This document shows positions 25,704 through 33,818 of a stretch of 64,000 nt of DNA, piece after piece. Every line of letters begins with the position of its first letter. Within the stretch, counting starts at the first letter, position 1. The DNA is from SXRF01 sp038043465 (GTDB lineage: Bacteria > Pseudomonadota > Alphaproteobacteria > Rickettsiales > SXRF01). The translations under genes and the position numbers were made by a program. The notes beneath the pieces were generated by a model. The model searched no databases. It saw only the letters and a list, made by a program, of their open reading frames with translations, and had not been told where the DNA came from. The DNA is taken from positions 110,934 through 174,933 of the forward strand of contig JBBTBX010000005.1 in the NCBI GenBank assembly GCA_038043465.1, read 5' to 3'.

Positions 25704-26111
25704 ATGCCATTGTACGAAAGCACTTTTATAACCCGTCAGGATTTGTCCCGTCAGGACGTAAGCAAACTTACTGAAAATATGAGTGCTATTGTAGCGCAAG
25801 GCGGTGGAAAAGTCGTTAAAGACGAATATTGGGGTCTGCGTAACCTCGCTTATAAAATCAATAAAAGCCGTAAAGGCCATTATGTGATGCTGGCGATAGA
25901 TGCTCCGGCACCGGCAGTAAAAGAAATGGAACGCAATCTCAGCCACAATGAAGATGTTATACGTATGTTGACCATACGTGTTGATGCTTTGGAAGATGGT
26001 CCTTCTGCCATGATGCAGCAGTCACGCGCGCGCGAAGATGGTGTTGCAGAAAATGATAATGCTCCTGAAGTAGAAGCTGACGTTGATGTCAGCAACGAAA
26101 TTATAAATTAA
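25704..26111 (+). CDS. rpsF: 30S ribosomal protein bS6
   Basis: The 135-residue S6 protein begins MPLYESTFITRQDLS and contains GGKVVKDEYWGLRNLAYKI and KSRKGHYVMLAIDAP, the S6 core. It has a C-terminal acidic extension of about 35 residues (ENDNAPEVEADVDV), common in alphaproteobacteria. It binds with bS18 to the central domain of 16S rRNA. GCAGGAG lies before the start. It is followed by rpsR, but rplI is 11 kb away in the opposite orientation. Confidence 0.97.
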   Translation: MPLYESTFITRQDLSRQDVSKLTENMSAIVAQGGGKVVKDEYWGLRNLAYKINKSRKGHYVMLAIDAPAPAVKEMERNLSHNEDVIRMLTIRVDALEDGPSAMMQQSRAREDGVAENDNAPEVEADVDVSNEIIN

Positions 26112-26136
26112 ACCTGAAATACGTGAGTTATTTGAT

Positions 26137-26403
26137 ATGAACATGGAACGTGAACGCCCTCAAGAAAACGCAGCCGCTGGTCGCAAAGTATTTTTCCGTC
26201 GCAAGAAAACTTGCCCGCTGACTGGTGCCAATGCCCCTAAGATCGATTATAAAGACGTGAAATTGCTACAGCGTTTCATCTCTGAGCGTGGAAAAATTCT
26301 GCCAAGCCGTATCACTTCCGTATCGCACAAAAAGCAACGCGGCCTTGCTCAGGCAATCAAACGCGCACGTAATCTTGCTTTGCTTGCTTTCGTCGTACAA
26401 TAA
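26137..26403 (+). CDS. rpsR: 30S ribosomal protein bS18
   Basis: The 88-residue protein has the S18 signatures FFRRKKTCPLTG, IDYKDVKLLQRFISERGKI and LPSRITSVSHKKQRGLAQAI. It has a short variable N-terminus, MNMERERPQENAAAG. It pairs with bS6 on the 30S platform. The gap to rpsF is 25 bp and the two are surely co-transcribed. Confidence 0.97.
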   Translation: MNMERERPQENAAAGRKVFFRRKKTCPLTGANAPKIDYKDVKLLQRFISERGKILPSRITSVSHKKQRGLAQAIKRARNLALLAFVVQ

Positions 26404-26409
26404 CTCTAC

Positions 26410-26492
26410 GTCATTCCCGTTCTATCTTGTTTAAAAAATCGGCTGGAGATTCTTCGGCTGTAAGGTTAAGCCGTGCCGTTAGCAGGAATGAC
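26410..26492. repeat. GTCAT/ATGAC palindromic repeat, possible terminator of rpsF-rpsR
   Basis: This 83-bp unit starts GTCATTCCCGT and ends AGGAATGAC, with inner word pairs (TCTTCGGCTGTAAGG and TTAAGCCGTGCC). It lies between converging rpsR and ilvN. It belongs to the group of repeats bounded by GTCAT and ATGAC that is dispersed through the window. Confidence 0.7.
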
Positions 26493-26496
26493 AACT

Positions 26497-27033
26497 CTAA
26501 ATCCCATCTTTGCCACGACTTATGGCAGCGATACCAGTGCGGCAGATTTCGATTAAACCAATCGGGCGCATTAATTCGATGAATTCATCAAGCTTTGCGG
26601 ATTCACCAGTGAGTTCAAACACAAAACTTTCAGTGGTTGAATCAATCACACGCGCGCGGAAAACATCGGCAATCCTGAGGGCTTCAACCCGCTTGTCACC
26701 TTCGCCCACTACTTTTACCAGAGCCAGCTCACGCTCAACATGCTCACCTTCAACGGTCAGATCATGCACCTTGTAAACCGGAATCATTTTTTCTAGAAGT
26801 TTTTTTATCTGCTCAATCACCATTTCCGTGCCGGAGGTGACAATCGTGATGCGCGAACGTTTGCTGCCATGTTCGACTTCAGCCACAGTAAGGCTCTCAA
26901 TGTTATAACCACGACCAGAAAACAGGCCAATCACCCGTGCCAGCACGCCAAATTCATTATCCACCAGCACAGCAAGCGTGTGCCGTCTTTTAACGTCAGT
27001 TACTGTAGGTATGTCGTAAACTATGTCTTTCAT
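26497..27033 (-). CDS. ilvN: Acetolactate synthase small (regulatory) subunit
   Basis: The 178-residue protein has an N-terminal ACT domain (HTLAVLVDNEFGVLARVIGL, FSGRGYNIESLTVAEVEHG) and the C-terminal ALS small-subunit domain (ALVKVVGEGDKRVEALRIA). It confers valine feedback control on IlvB. The start follows AGGACA, 5 bp after ilvB. The ilvBN pair shows capacity for branched-chain amino acid synthesis, which reduced intracellular Rickettsiales lack. Confidence 0.96.
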   Translation of the reverse strand: MKDIVYDIPTVTDVKRRHTLAVLVDNEFGVLARVIGLFSGRGYNIESLTVAEVEHGSKRSRITIVTSGTEMVIEQIKKLLEKMIPVYKVHDLTVEGEHVERELALVKVVGEGDKRVEALRIADVFRARVIDSTTESFVFELTGESAKLDEFIELMRPIGLIEICRTGIAAISRGKDGI

Positions 27034-27038
27034 GTGTC

Positions 27039-28808
27039 CTAAACCAGATTCTTATTAAGTTTCGCGCTGCCATCGGCGGGGCTTAGCAGCAGTTCATAAT
27101 GCGCCGCGCCCGCGGGAATCATCGGGTAGACGTTTTCGTTTTGATCAACCAGCATATCAACAATAACCGGGCCTTTATGAGCGATCATTTCTTCGATTGT
27201 GGCATCCACGTTTTCCACTTTTTCGCAGCGCAGACCTTTCATTCCGTAGGCTTCGGCGAGCTTCACAAAATCAGGCAGCGAGTCCATATATGATTCGCTA
27301 TAGCGGTTGCCATGGAACATTTCCTGCCACTGGCGCACCATGCCCATATAGCGATTATTAAGGATGAAGATTTTCAACGGCAAGCGATATTGCATGATGG
27401 TGGAAAGCTCCTGAATATTCATCAGCACCGAGGCTTCGCCAGTCACGCAGACCACTAAATCTTCTGGATGCGCGATCTGCACGCCGACTGCGGAAGGCAC
27501 GCCGTAACCCATTGTGCCAAGACCGCCGGAAGTCAACCAGCGATGCGGTTTCTCCTGCGTCATAAACTGCGCCGCCCACATCTGATGTTGTCCAACATCG
27601 GTGGTGACAAAAGTTGTATGTTTCTTGGTGAGCGCGTTTAGCCTGTCCAGCGCGTATTGCGGTTTTATTATTTTATCGCCCTGCGTATAAGAAAAGCTTT
27701 TCTTTTCGCGCCAGCCCTCGATTTTATTCCACCAGCCCTTCAGGTCATTTTTTGGTTTTTGTTTTTTCCAAAGTTCCAACATTTTTTCAATAACCAGGCC
27801 AGCATCACCAACAATCGGAACATGCACGCGCACGTTTTTATTGATGGAAGAAGGGTCGATATCGACATGGATTTTTTTGGAATTTACCGAGAAAGCATCA
27901 AGCCTGCCAGTCACGCGGTCATCAAAACGCGCACCGATATTTATCATCACGTCGCACTCAGCCATGCACATATTGGCTTCAAGCGAGCCGTGCATCCCGA
28001 GCATTCCCACGAATTGTTTGTCAGTGCCAGAAAACGCGCCAAGCCCCATTAAGGTGTTGGTGCAGGGAAAGCCGGTGAGATGCACCAGTTCGGTGAGCAA
28101 AGCGCAGGCTTTTTCGCCAGAATTTATCACGCCGCCGCCAACATAAAAAATAGGCTGTTTGGCGGTTGCCATAAGTGCTACGGCCTTTTCCACCTGTGCC
28201 ATGTCGGGCTCGCTTTTAGGGTGGTAAGACGGGCGGTTTATCTCGATTTTTTCGCCGTAACTGCCCATCTGGTTCATGACGTTCTTTGGAATATCAATTA
28301 CCACTGGCCCAGGGCGACCAGTGCGGGCAACGTGGAAGGCTTCGTGCATTATATGTGCGAGGTCGTTTATATCGCGCACCAGATAGTTATGTTTAGTGCA
28401 TGAACGAGTAATTCCGGTGGTATCGGCCTCCTGAAAAGCATCGGAGCCGATCAGGTGGGTCGGCACTTGCCCAGTGATGCACACTAGCGGGATGGAATCG
28501 AGCATGGCATCGGTAAGACCGGTTACGGCGTTGGTTGCGCCCGGGCCAGAAGTTACGAGCACCACACCGACTTTGCCAGTGGAGCGGGCATAGCCTTCAG
28601 CGGCGTGGGTTGCGGCCTGTTCATGGCGTACGAGAATATGGCGCAGTTGATTTTGCTTAAACAGCGCGTCATAAACTGGAAGAACCGCTCCACCCGGATA
28701 GCCAAATATCACGTCAACACCCTCATTAATAAGGGCTTTGACTATAATTTCCGAACCCATCATTTCGGTCGTTACTTGTTGTGGGGGAATAGTCTTTACC
28801 TGTTTCAT
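27039..28808 (-). CDS. ilvB: Acetolactate synthase large subunit
   Basis: The 589-residue TPP enzyme has the catalytic Glu region LVRHEQAATHAAEGYARS, the central FAD domain and the C-terminal TPP motif beginning VTGEASVLMNIQELS and ending FILNN. It makes 2-acetolactate or 2-aceto-2-hydroxybutyrate at the start of valine, leucine and isoleucine synthesis. I start at 28808 (MKQVKTIPPQQ). The open frame extends 36 codons further upstream, but that part translates a GTCATTGCGAG palindromic element and has no family similarity. It is followed by ilvN. Confidence 0.96.
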   Translation of the reverse strand: MKQVKTIPPQQVTTEMMGSEIIVKALINEGVDVIFGYPGGAVLPVYDALFKQNQLRHILVRHEQAATHAAEGYARSTGKVGVVLVTSGPGATNAVTGLTDAMLDSIPLVCITGQVPTHLIGSDAFQEADTTGITRSCTKHNYLVRDINDLAHIMHEAFHVARTGRPGPVVIDIPKNVMNQMGSYGEKIEINRPSYHPKSEPDMAQVEKAVALMATAKQPIFYVGGGVINSGEKACALLTELVHLTGFPCTNTLMGLGAFSGTDKQFVGMLGMHGSLEANMCMAECDVMINIGARFDDRVTGRLDAFSVNSKKIHVDIDPSSINKNVRVHVPIVGDAGLVIEKMLELWKKQKPKNDLKGWWNKIEGWREKKSFSYTQGDKIIKPQYALDRLNALTKKHTTFVTTDVGQHQMWAAQFMTQEKPHRWLTSGGLGTMGYGVPSAVGVQIAHPEDLVVCVTGEASVLMNIQELSTIMQYRLPLKIFILNNRYMGMVRQWQEMFHGNRYSESYMDSLPDFVKLAEAYGMKGLRCEKVENVDATIEEMIAHKGPVIVDMLVDQNENVYPMIPAGAAHYELLLSPADGSAKLNKNLV

Positions 28809-28835
28809 GCCTTGCCCGTTTAGTTCAATTCTTTT

Positions 28836-28920
28836 GTCATTGCGAGGGAGCATCGCGACCGTGGCAATCCATCTTACAAAACTGGATTGCTTAGTCACAC
28901 TTAGTGTTCCTCGCAATGAC
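28836..28920. repeat. GTCATTGCGAG-family palindromic element, intergenic copy
   Basis: This 85-bp element starts GTCATTGCGAG and ends TCGCAATGAC, with inner GTGGCAATCCA / ACTGGATTGC. It matches in layout the copy inside flhF (4261-4351). Here it lies directly upstream of ilvB and extends its open reading frame without a stop. Confidence 0.85.
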
Positions 28921-28984
28921 GAGTGAAAAGGGAATAACGCTAACGTTTTTAGCGGTTTAGGTCAATAGGGATGTTGGGGTTTTT

Positions 28985-29022
28985 GTCATACTGTGAGGCG
29001 CAGAGCGACTGCACAGTATGAC
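28985..29022. terminator. Short perfect inverted repeat
   Basis: The 38-bp hairpin has perfect arms GTCATACTGTG and CACAGTATGAC around a 16-base loop containing GGCGCAGAGCGAC. It resembles a shortened CAGGAT-family element. It lies at the 3' end of the minus-strand cluster 29034-30897 and could end that transcript, though no T tract follows. Confidence 0.5.
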
Positions 29023-29033
29023 GATGCAACAAA

Positions 29034-29375
29034 TCAGCGTTGGTGTGTGCCGTTAGATGAGCCTACGTGACGGCGATTTTTTTTTGCTCTTTCAGTAAAA
29101 TTCCTGGCATCTTCTTGTTCTCTCGCTTTCTGTTCAAATTCTTTGGCAAACTCTTTGCGAACATCATCACTTGCTTTTGTCAGCAAGTGATTAAATATTT
29201 TTAATTCATCACCGAACAATCTTGCAAGACCGCCTGGAGCTTCTTGATGTACGATATCGGCGGCGCGCAGATGTTCTATTTTTATTGATTTCTTTGTGGC
29301 TAAATTTTTAACCGCTTTTACATTTTTTGCCTGAATAGCCAGCATCAATTCATCTGGTTTTGTTGTGTCGGTCAT
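29034..29375 (-). CDS. Small accessory protein with one degenerate helical repeat (paralogue family)
   Basis: The 113-residue protein begins MTDTTKPDEL, the same ten residues as its upstream neighbour. One repeat unit follows: LMLAIQAKNVKAVKNLA, IKIEHLRAADIV and IFNHLLTKASDDV. The same unit occurs in the genes at 29380, 35736 and 36138. The pattern resembles a strongly diverged ankyrin or other helix pair. The C-terminal third is charged and ends in RRHVGSSNGTHQR, a basic polar tail. There is no signal peptide. It may be a secreted effector (inference). Confidence 0.6.
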   Translation of the reverse strand: MTDTTKPDELMLAIQAKNVKAVKNLATKKSIKIEHLRAADIVHQEAPGGLARLFGDELKIFNHLLTKASDDVRKEFAKEFEQKAREQEDARNFTERAKKNRRHVGSSNGTHQR

Positions 29376-29379
29376 AGGA

Positions 29380-30021
29380 TTATTTCCGCATTTGTTGATT
29401 TGATGGTGAAACCAGCGTCAGCACAGTCTTTGCTCTAGTTGGCGGCTCCTTATCAGCAATCATAGTAGCAATTTCATTAGCTATTATTTGATTGCCTAAT
29501 GTGAAAGCAGGAAGGTTGGCATTTTCAATGGTTTTATGATTAGCCTTCGTAATTAAAATTTTAAGTATCTTGCGCTGGTCATCAATTTTATCGGATTTAT
29601 CAATATCAAATTTAGCGTAATTACTGACCGCCGCCTGCAAATGTTTTTCCGTTATCAATGCCTCACTGGCAAGGTCTTTTACTGTAGTTATGTCAGTATT
29701 ATTAATGGCATCTAATAACCCCGTTTCCTTTTTATCTGCAATTTGATCTTTTGCATCTTCGATTGTTTGAAGTGATGGAGCAGCATAAGCTAGCATATTC
29801 TTTATCTCATCTAGTTGATAACTTCCTGGGGCTTTTTCACAATTTTGAAATGCCTGCACCAGATGTCGAATTTCTACTTTGAGTGGATTTTTTTCTCTTG
29901 TAACCAATTCTTTCACTAATTCCATGTTTTTGGCAATTATCGGCTTATCTCCAGCAATTGCCGCCTCATTCACAGCATTAATTGCCTCTAGTAATTCATC
30001 TGGCTTTGTTGTGTCGGTCAT
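29380..30021 (-). CDS. Accessory protein with two degenerate helical repeats (paralogue family)
   Basis: The 213-residue protein begins MTDTTKPDELLEAIN. It contains two units of the helical repeat. The second is clear: GLLDAINNTDITTVKDLA, LITEKHLQAAV and ILKILITKANHKTI. The first (about residues 25-95) is more diverged. It ends in VSPSNQQMRK. The gap to the gene at 29034 is 4 bp and the N-termini match, pointing to tandem duplication. No catalytic motif, signal or membrane segment is seen. Confidence 0.6.
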   Translation of the reverse strand: MTDTTKPDELLEAINAVNEAAIAGDKPIIAKNMELVKELVTREKNPLKVEIRHLVQAFQNCEKAPGSYQLDEIKNMLAYAAPSLQTIEDAKDQIADKKETGLLDAINNTDITTVKDLASEALITEKHLQAAVSNYAKFDIDKSDKIDDQRKILKILITKANHKTIENANLPAFTLGNQIIANEIATMIADKEPPTRAKTVLTLVSPSNQQMRK

Positions 30022-30056
30022 AAAATTCTTTCTATGTTTGGTATTGTGTTATAAAT

Positions 30057-30299
30057 CTACACGCTGTGTTTTTTCTGTTCTTTCAGCTCAGCCTGCAAGC
30101 GACTTAGCAAGGAGTGTGCATGAGAAAATGGTTCTCGTGCTTCAGGGTTTTTCTTCAATAGCTCTATATGTTCATCTCTAATAAATGAATTTTTTCCGTC
30201 TGGATCTAGCATATTGGCTGCTGTACAGCAATTTCCCTCTATTATATGTTTCATCAATAAATTAGGCTTCTCAGCTAGCACCTCTTCTAAACCTTGCAT
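30057..30299 (-). CDS. Small helical accessory protein
   Basis: The unrecognised 80-residue protein is rich in Glu, Lys and Leu: MQGLEEVLAEKPNLLMKHII, then a CCTAANMLDPDG segment and a helical end SLLSRLQAELKEQKKHSV. The first 30 residues read like an ankyrin half-repeat (L-x-x-x-P-N-L-L-M-K). AAAGGAA precedes the start. It lies between the ankyrin gene and the repeat paralogues, all on the minus strand, and probably belongs to one transcript. Confidence 0.5.
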   Translation of the reverse strand: MQGLEEVLAEKPNLLMKHIIEGNCCTAANMLDPDGKNSFIRDEHIELLKKNPEAREPFSHAHSLLSRLQAELKEQKKHSV

Positions 30300-30312
30300 A
30301 AAAATTCCTTTC

Positions 30313-30897
30313 TTAAATTCCTAATGATGATTGTTGATTTGTTCTATAACGCGATTGAAATCTGTTTGGGTTTTCGTCTCCTGATAGATCTTTTATGCGT
30401 TCTTCTATTTCGACTATAACGCGAGGCATACGATTATCTTCTGCCATTTGCTTGGCAGTTTTATGATTATAATATACATGAGTTTCACATTGCAACTGTC
30501 CGGAGGTGGTTGCTTTTCTTATAAGGTTTATAGCTACTATATCTTCACCATTTTGTATTGCCTCATGAAGCGGGGTGTAACCATGTGTGTCCCGATGAAA
30601 TAATTGCTCGGAAGTTACACCTGCCTTATTTATGAGATCAATTGCGATTATTGTGTTGTGGGTTGAAATTGCATAATGCAATACGTTCTTTCCTAATGTT
30701 TCATCTGGCTCAAATAGTTTCTCGGCAGAATATTGTTTGATTAATTTTGTTGCTTTTTTCCTGTATTCTTGCCTTTCTTCTTCTGTATGCTTACTTCCAG
30801 AAAGTGTTTCGTCTGTTTCTGTCAGAAGATTTATCACTTGTTGTGATACTGCTTCCTCTTTTTTAAATTCTTCTTTTGTTTTCCAAATAGCGTTCAT
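30313..30897 (-). CDS. Ankyrin-repeat protein
   Basis: The 194-residue protein has a polar N-terminal region (about 1-68) and then at least two ankyrin repeats: GKNVLHYAISTHNTIIAIDL and GYTPLHEAIQNGEDIVAINL. A degenerate third contains NHKTAKQMAEDN. The tail is polar and basic, with RYRTNQQSSLGI. Ankyrin proteins are common T4SS effectors in Rickettsiales and Legionella. It is the first gene of a four-gene minus-strand cluster, and a box shared with 35644-35670 lies about 70 bp before its start. Confidence 0.8.
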   Translation of the reverse strand: MNAIWKTKEEFKKEEAVSQQVINLLTETDETLSGSKHTEEERQEYRKKATKLIKQYSAEKLFEPDETLGKNVLHYAISTHNTIIAIDLINKAGVTSEQLFHRDTHGYTPLHEAIQNGEDIVAINLIRKATTSGQLQCETHVYYNHKTAKQMAEDNRMPRVIVEIEERIKDLSGDENPNRFQSRYRTNQQSSLGI

Positions 30898-30967
30898 AAA
30901 GTTATTATCTTAGTATTTCCAGTTTGTTTAACTAATAAAATACTTTAACAAATCCAGAGAAAATGTA

Positions 30968-30998
30968 ATGTTAAGATATTGTGACAATTATATTATCG
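30968..30998 (-). promoter_or_regulatory. Upstream box shared with the 35.7-kb paralogue cluster
   Basis: Read on the minus strand, this segment contains ATAATATAATTGTCACAATA followed by TCTTAAC. A nearly identical string lies at 35644-35670, also about 65-70 bp before a first gene. The TTGTCACAA core is a small palindrome. It is probably a promoter or regulator site common to the two paralogue clusters. Confidence 0.55.
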
Positions 30999-31020
30999 TT
31001 GTTATGCAGGTGATTATTGT

Positions 31021-31121
31021 GTCATCCCGCACTTGATGCGGGATCCAGAGCCACGAGTTCTGTTAGTGGTTTTTGCATTAGATCCACGCCAATTCTTTCA
31101 AACAAGGTTGGGCGGAATGAC
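31021..31121. repeat. GTCAT/ATGAC palindromic repeat with a nested unit
   Basis: The 101-bp unit begins GTCATCCCGCACTTGATGCG (itself a hairpin with GGGAT) and ends GGGCGGAATGAC. Its right 44 bp match, in inverted orientation, the repeat at 58633-58680, including TTGTTTGAAAGAATTGGC. This indicates two copies of one mobile or recombined palindrome. Confidence 0.75.
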
Positions 31122-31191
31122 AAAAACGCTATTGAGTTATTCATATATTTTGTTACAATCATTATGTTGTAATCTTGGTTATGGAGGATTT

Positions 31192-31371
31192 ATGAATCAT
31201 TCTATGAGTTCTGGTGGGTTTGCTCTTGCAGAAGGTGTGTTTGCTGATGATGTAGCAAATTCCAAAAAAATGAAAATGTTGTTTATGCTGATAGCTGCTT
31301 TCGTGCTTTACAGCGATTTTTATGCTCCTGCTGTATCGGTTGGGCATTGCGCTGCTATTTCCGCACAATAA
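31192..31371 (+). CDS. Small single-pass membrane protein
   Basis: The 59-residue protein is MNHSMSSGGFALAEGVFADD, a Lys-rich step (SKKMKM), one hydrophobic segment (LFMLIAAFVLYSDFYAPA) and a short tail with one Cys. The ATG at 31192 has the strong site GGAGG, so I prefer it to the longer frame starting at 31033, which would translate the palindromic repeat. No family recognised. It lies 68 bp before dnaB. Confidence 0.55.
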   Translation: MNHSMSSGGFALAEGVFADDVANSKKMKMLFMLIAAFVLYSDFYAPAVSVGHCAAISAQ

Positions 31372-31439
31372 TCCTTTGTTTTAATTTTTTTTCTGTTTAT
31401 CTTGTATCAATAATCAATTGATAACCGGTTGGCGTTATT

Positions 31440-32927
31440 ATGGTCGCAGTGCTTTCCAAAGATATGACAGAGAAGTCCTTAATCGAAAAACTTGAGGATA
31501 CGCCGTATCGTCAGGCTCCTTCTAATATCGAGGCGGAGCAGGCGTTGCTTGGTGCTTTGCTGGTGAATAACGAAGCCTTGCAATATATCGGTGATCAGCT
31601 GCGCGCCGAGCATTTTTATGAGCCGTTGCATTCACGCATTTTTGAGGCAATCCAGAAATTCAATGATAAGGGGCTGATTGCTAATCCGGTTACGCTGCGT
31701 CATTATTTCGATCAAGACGAGGCACTGGCGGATATTGGTGGTGGCGCGTATCTGATAAAGCTGGCTGCTGCTGCGGTTACAGTGATAAATATCAGCGATT
31801 ATAGCAAGATGATTTATGATCTGGCACTGAAGCGGCAGCTTATCAATATCGGTGAAGATATGGTGAATAATGCCTATACTCACCAGATCGACACACTCGC
31901 CACGCATCAGATTGAGGAAGCGGAACAGAAGCTGTTCAATATGTCGATTGAAGGCAGCGGTGACCGTGGCTTTCGCGCTATCCGCCATTCGCTGGTGAAG
32001 GCGATTGAGCAGACTGACCACGCGCTGCGCCATAGCCAGCACTTGGTTGGTATTACTACCGGACTGAATGATATGGATAAAATGCTGGGTGGGCTTAAAC
32101 GCTCGGATTTGCTGATTCTTGCCGGACGACCGTCTATGGGGAAAACCGCGCTGGCGGTTAATATGGCGTATAATGCCGGTATTTATCTTGCAAAAAAAGC
32201 TAAGGCTGATGGTTTGACCGCGAAAGAGGCAGGAAGCGTTGGTTTTTTCTCGCTGGAAATGTCGGCAGAGCAGCTATCCACGCGTATGCTGTCCAGCGCG
32301 AGCAGGCTTAATTCCTATAGCATTTTAAACGGCAAGATTTCTGCTGAGGAATTCGCGCATCTGGTACGGGTGAGTAATGAAATGTCGCAGATGCCGTTTT
32401 TTATTGATGACACGCCCGCGCTTTCCATTGCTGGGTTGCGCACGCGCGCGCGGCGTTTGCACCGGATGAATAATCTTAAGGTGCTAGTAGTAGATTATCT
32501 GCAACTGGTGCGCGGTAGTTCGGCATCATCACAGAATAACCGCGTGCAGGAAGTTTCGGAAATTACGCAGGGGCTTAAGGCTATCGCCAAGGAGCTGGAT
32601 ATTCCGGTAATCGCCCTGTCGCAGCTATCACGCGCGGTGGAGCAACGCGAAAATAAACGCCCGTTGCTTTCGGATTTGCGTGAATCAGGCTCTATCGAGC
32701 AGGACGCGGACGTGGTTATGTTCATTTACCGTGAGGAATATTATCTGTCACGCGAACAGCCAAAAGAAGGCACGCCGGAACACGCCACCTGGATGATGGA
32801 AATGGATCGCGCCATGAATGTAGCCGAGGTTATCATTGCCAAGCATCGTAACGGTGCGATTGGTGACGTTAAACTGCGCTTTGATGCGAGTCTTACTCAG
32901 TTTGAGAATCTGGCTGAGGGGTATTAG
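31440..32927 (+). CDS. dnaB: Replicative DNA helicase DnaB
   Basis: The 495-residue hexameric helicase has the N-terminal DnaB domain (APSNIEAEQALLGALLVNNE) and the RecA-like C-terminal domain. That domain has Walker A GRPSMGKTALAVN, Walker B VLVVDYLQLV and SDLRESGSIEQDADVVMFIY. It unwinds DNA at the replication fork. The start may be 31440 or the ATG eight codons later. It is upstream of alr as in many proteobacteria, but two toxin-antitoxin pairs and a long inverted repeat now separate the two. Confidence 0.97.
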   Translation: MVAVLSKDMTEKSLIEKLEDTPYRQAPSNIEAEQALLGALLVNNEALQYIGDQLRAEHFYEPLHSRIFEAIQKFNDKGLIANPVTLRHYFDQDEALADIGGGAYLIKLAAAAVTVINISDYSKMIYDLALKRQLINIGEDMVNNAYTHQIDTLATHQIEEAEQKLFNMSIEGSGDRGFRAIRHSLVKAIEQTDHALRHSQHLVGITTGLNDMDKMLGGLKRSDLLILAGRPSMGKTALAVNMAYNAGIYLAKKAKADGLTAKEAGSVGFFSLEMSAEQLSTRMLSSASRLNSYSILNGKISAEEFAHLVRVSNEMSQMPFFIDDTPALSIAGLRTRARRLHRMNNLKVLVVDYLQLVRGSSASSQNNRVQEVSEITQGLKAIAKELDIPVIALSQLSRAVEQRENKRPLLSDLRESGSIEQDADVVMFIYREEYYLSREQPKEGTPEHATWMMEMDRAMNVAEVIIAKHRNGAIGDVKLRFDASLTQFENLAEGY

Positions 32928-33070
32928 AGCCTGTTCATAATCTCTACTATGCTAGTCAAACGCTTTGTTTTTTGCGCTTCCGCTACGCATGTACCAAACG
33001 TACATTTGCGTTGCGGTTCTCAAAAACTGCGCTTGTTGTCACAGCCTAGCGAGATTATGAACAGGCTCTT
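32926..33070. mobile_element. 145-bp inverted repeat with 19-bp termini, MITE-like
   Basis: The termini AGAGCCTGTTCATAATCTC and GAGATTATGAACAGGCTCT are perfect 19-bp inverted repeats. The interior holds a second palindrome around TACGCATGTACCAAACGTAC with GCGCTTCCG and TTGCGTTGCGG. The element begins at the stop codon of dnaB. The core resembles 19858-19973, and part of the terminus recurs at 11147-11204. Length, perfect termini and lack of a gene fit a non-autonomous transposable element. No transposase is in the window. Confidence 0.65.
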
Positions 33071-33141
33071 AGTAGGATTCAGGAATTGGCGGCGGGATTT
33101 CTTACCTTGACTTTATATTTTTTGTGGGTACAATTATTAAT

Positions 33142-33408
33142 ATGAAAAATTGGTATGATCAGGAGAAAAACCAAGAAAATATTGCTAAACATGGAATTTC
33201 TTTTGATGACATTGCAGAATTTGAACTGGAAAACGCCTTTACAAAAATTGATAATCGCTTTGATTATGGTGAAGTTCGCTATGTAAGTTATGGTTTGAAG
33301 GGTAACCGTCTGCATGTTTTAGTATGGACTGAAAGAAATGGAGAAGTCAGACCTATCAGTTTTCGTAAGGCTAATATGAAGGAAAGAAAACGCTATGAAA
33401 AAATATAA
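33142..33408 (+). CDS. brnT: BrnT-family toxin
   Basis: The 88-residue DUF497 protein has the family entry YDQEKNQENIAKHGISFDDI, the middle RFDYGEVRYVSYGL, and the end RPISFRKANMKERKRYE. BrnT is a RelE-fold ribonuclease neutralised by BrnA. The ATG at 33142 is preferred over an upstream GTG. The gene overlaps brnA by 14 bp, the usual coupled arrangement. A second, diverged pair is at 52560-53127. Confidence 0.9.
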   Translation: MKNWYDQEKNQENIAKHGISFDDIAEFELENAFTKIDNRFDYGEVRYVSYGLKGNRLHVLVWTERNGEVRPISFRKANMKERKRYEKI

Positions 33409-33673
33409 GAAAGCTCCAGACCAGCATAAACCGCTAACCGATGCAGAATGGAAGTCAATGGGCAAAATAATGCATGGCATAGATGAATTGCCGGAATCAG
33501 CACGCAATGCAGCTGCGCGTCTGCGCGGAAGACCAAAGGTTTTAGAGCCAAAGCAGCATATAAATATCAGGCTTGATGCACATCTGGTTGAGCATTTGCG
33601 TTCAACCGGCAGTGGTTGGCAAACCAGGTTGAATGATTTCCTGAATAAATCGGTGGAGCAAGGTCTGGTATAG
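33395..33673 (+). CDS. brnA: BrnA-family antitoxin
   Basis: The 92-residue protein has a Lys-rich start, the BrnA-type linker ARLRGRPKVLEPKQHINIRL and a C-terminal ribbon-helix-helix-like segment (HLVEHLRSTGSGWQTRLNDF). BrnA binds BrnT and represses the operon. It partners the overlapping brnT. Confidence 0.88.
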   Translation: MKKYKKAPDQHKPLTDAEWKSMGKIMHGIDELPESARNAAARLRGRPKVLEPKQHINIRLDAHLVEHLRSTGSGWQTRLNDFLNKSVEQGLV

Positions 33674-33780
33674 ATTTACTCTATCATTCGTGACGCATGA
33701 CCCATGAAAATATTTCGCTTGCGGTCTAGTGAATTAGCCAGCAGTGCCTAGTGATATTCAGATTTCCCTCTTGATTTGAT

Positions 33781-33818
33781 GTATACTATATGTTACATTG
33801 ATGTAATGTATAGTATAC
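33781..33818. promoter_or_regulatory. 38-bp palindrome at the start of a toxin-antitoxin operon
   Basis: The arms GTATACTATA and TATAGTATAC flank inner TTACAT / ATGTAA. The whole 38-bp segment is symmetric except at three TG/CA positions. It covers the ATG of the toxin gene (33806). This is a likely operator for the helix-turn-helix antitoxin encoded by the second gene (inference). Confidence 0.65.

Noticed and set aside
28809..28916. Upstream extension of ilvB
   Set aside because: It translates the GTCATTGCGAG palindromic element and has no similarity to acetolactate synthases.
31033..31191. Longer form of the small membrane protein before dnaB
   Set aside because: The upstream part is a palindromic repeat; the GGAGG before ATG 31192 sets the start.
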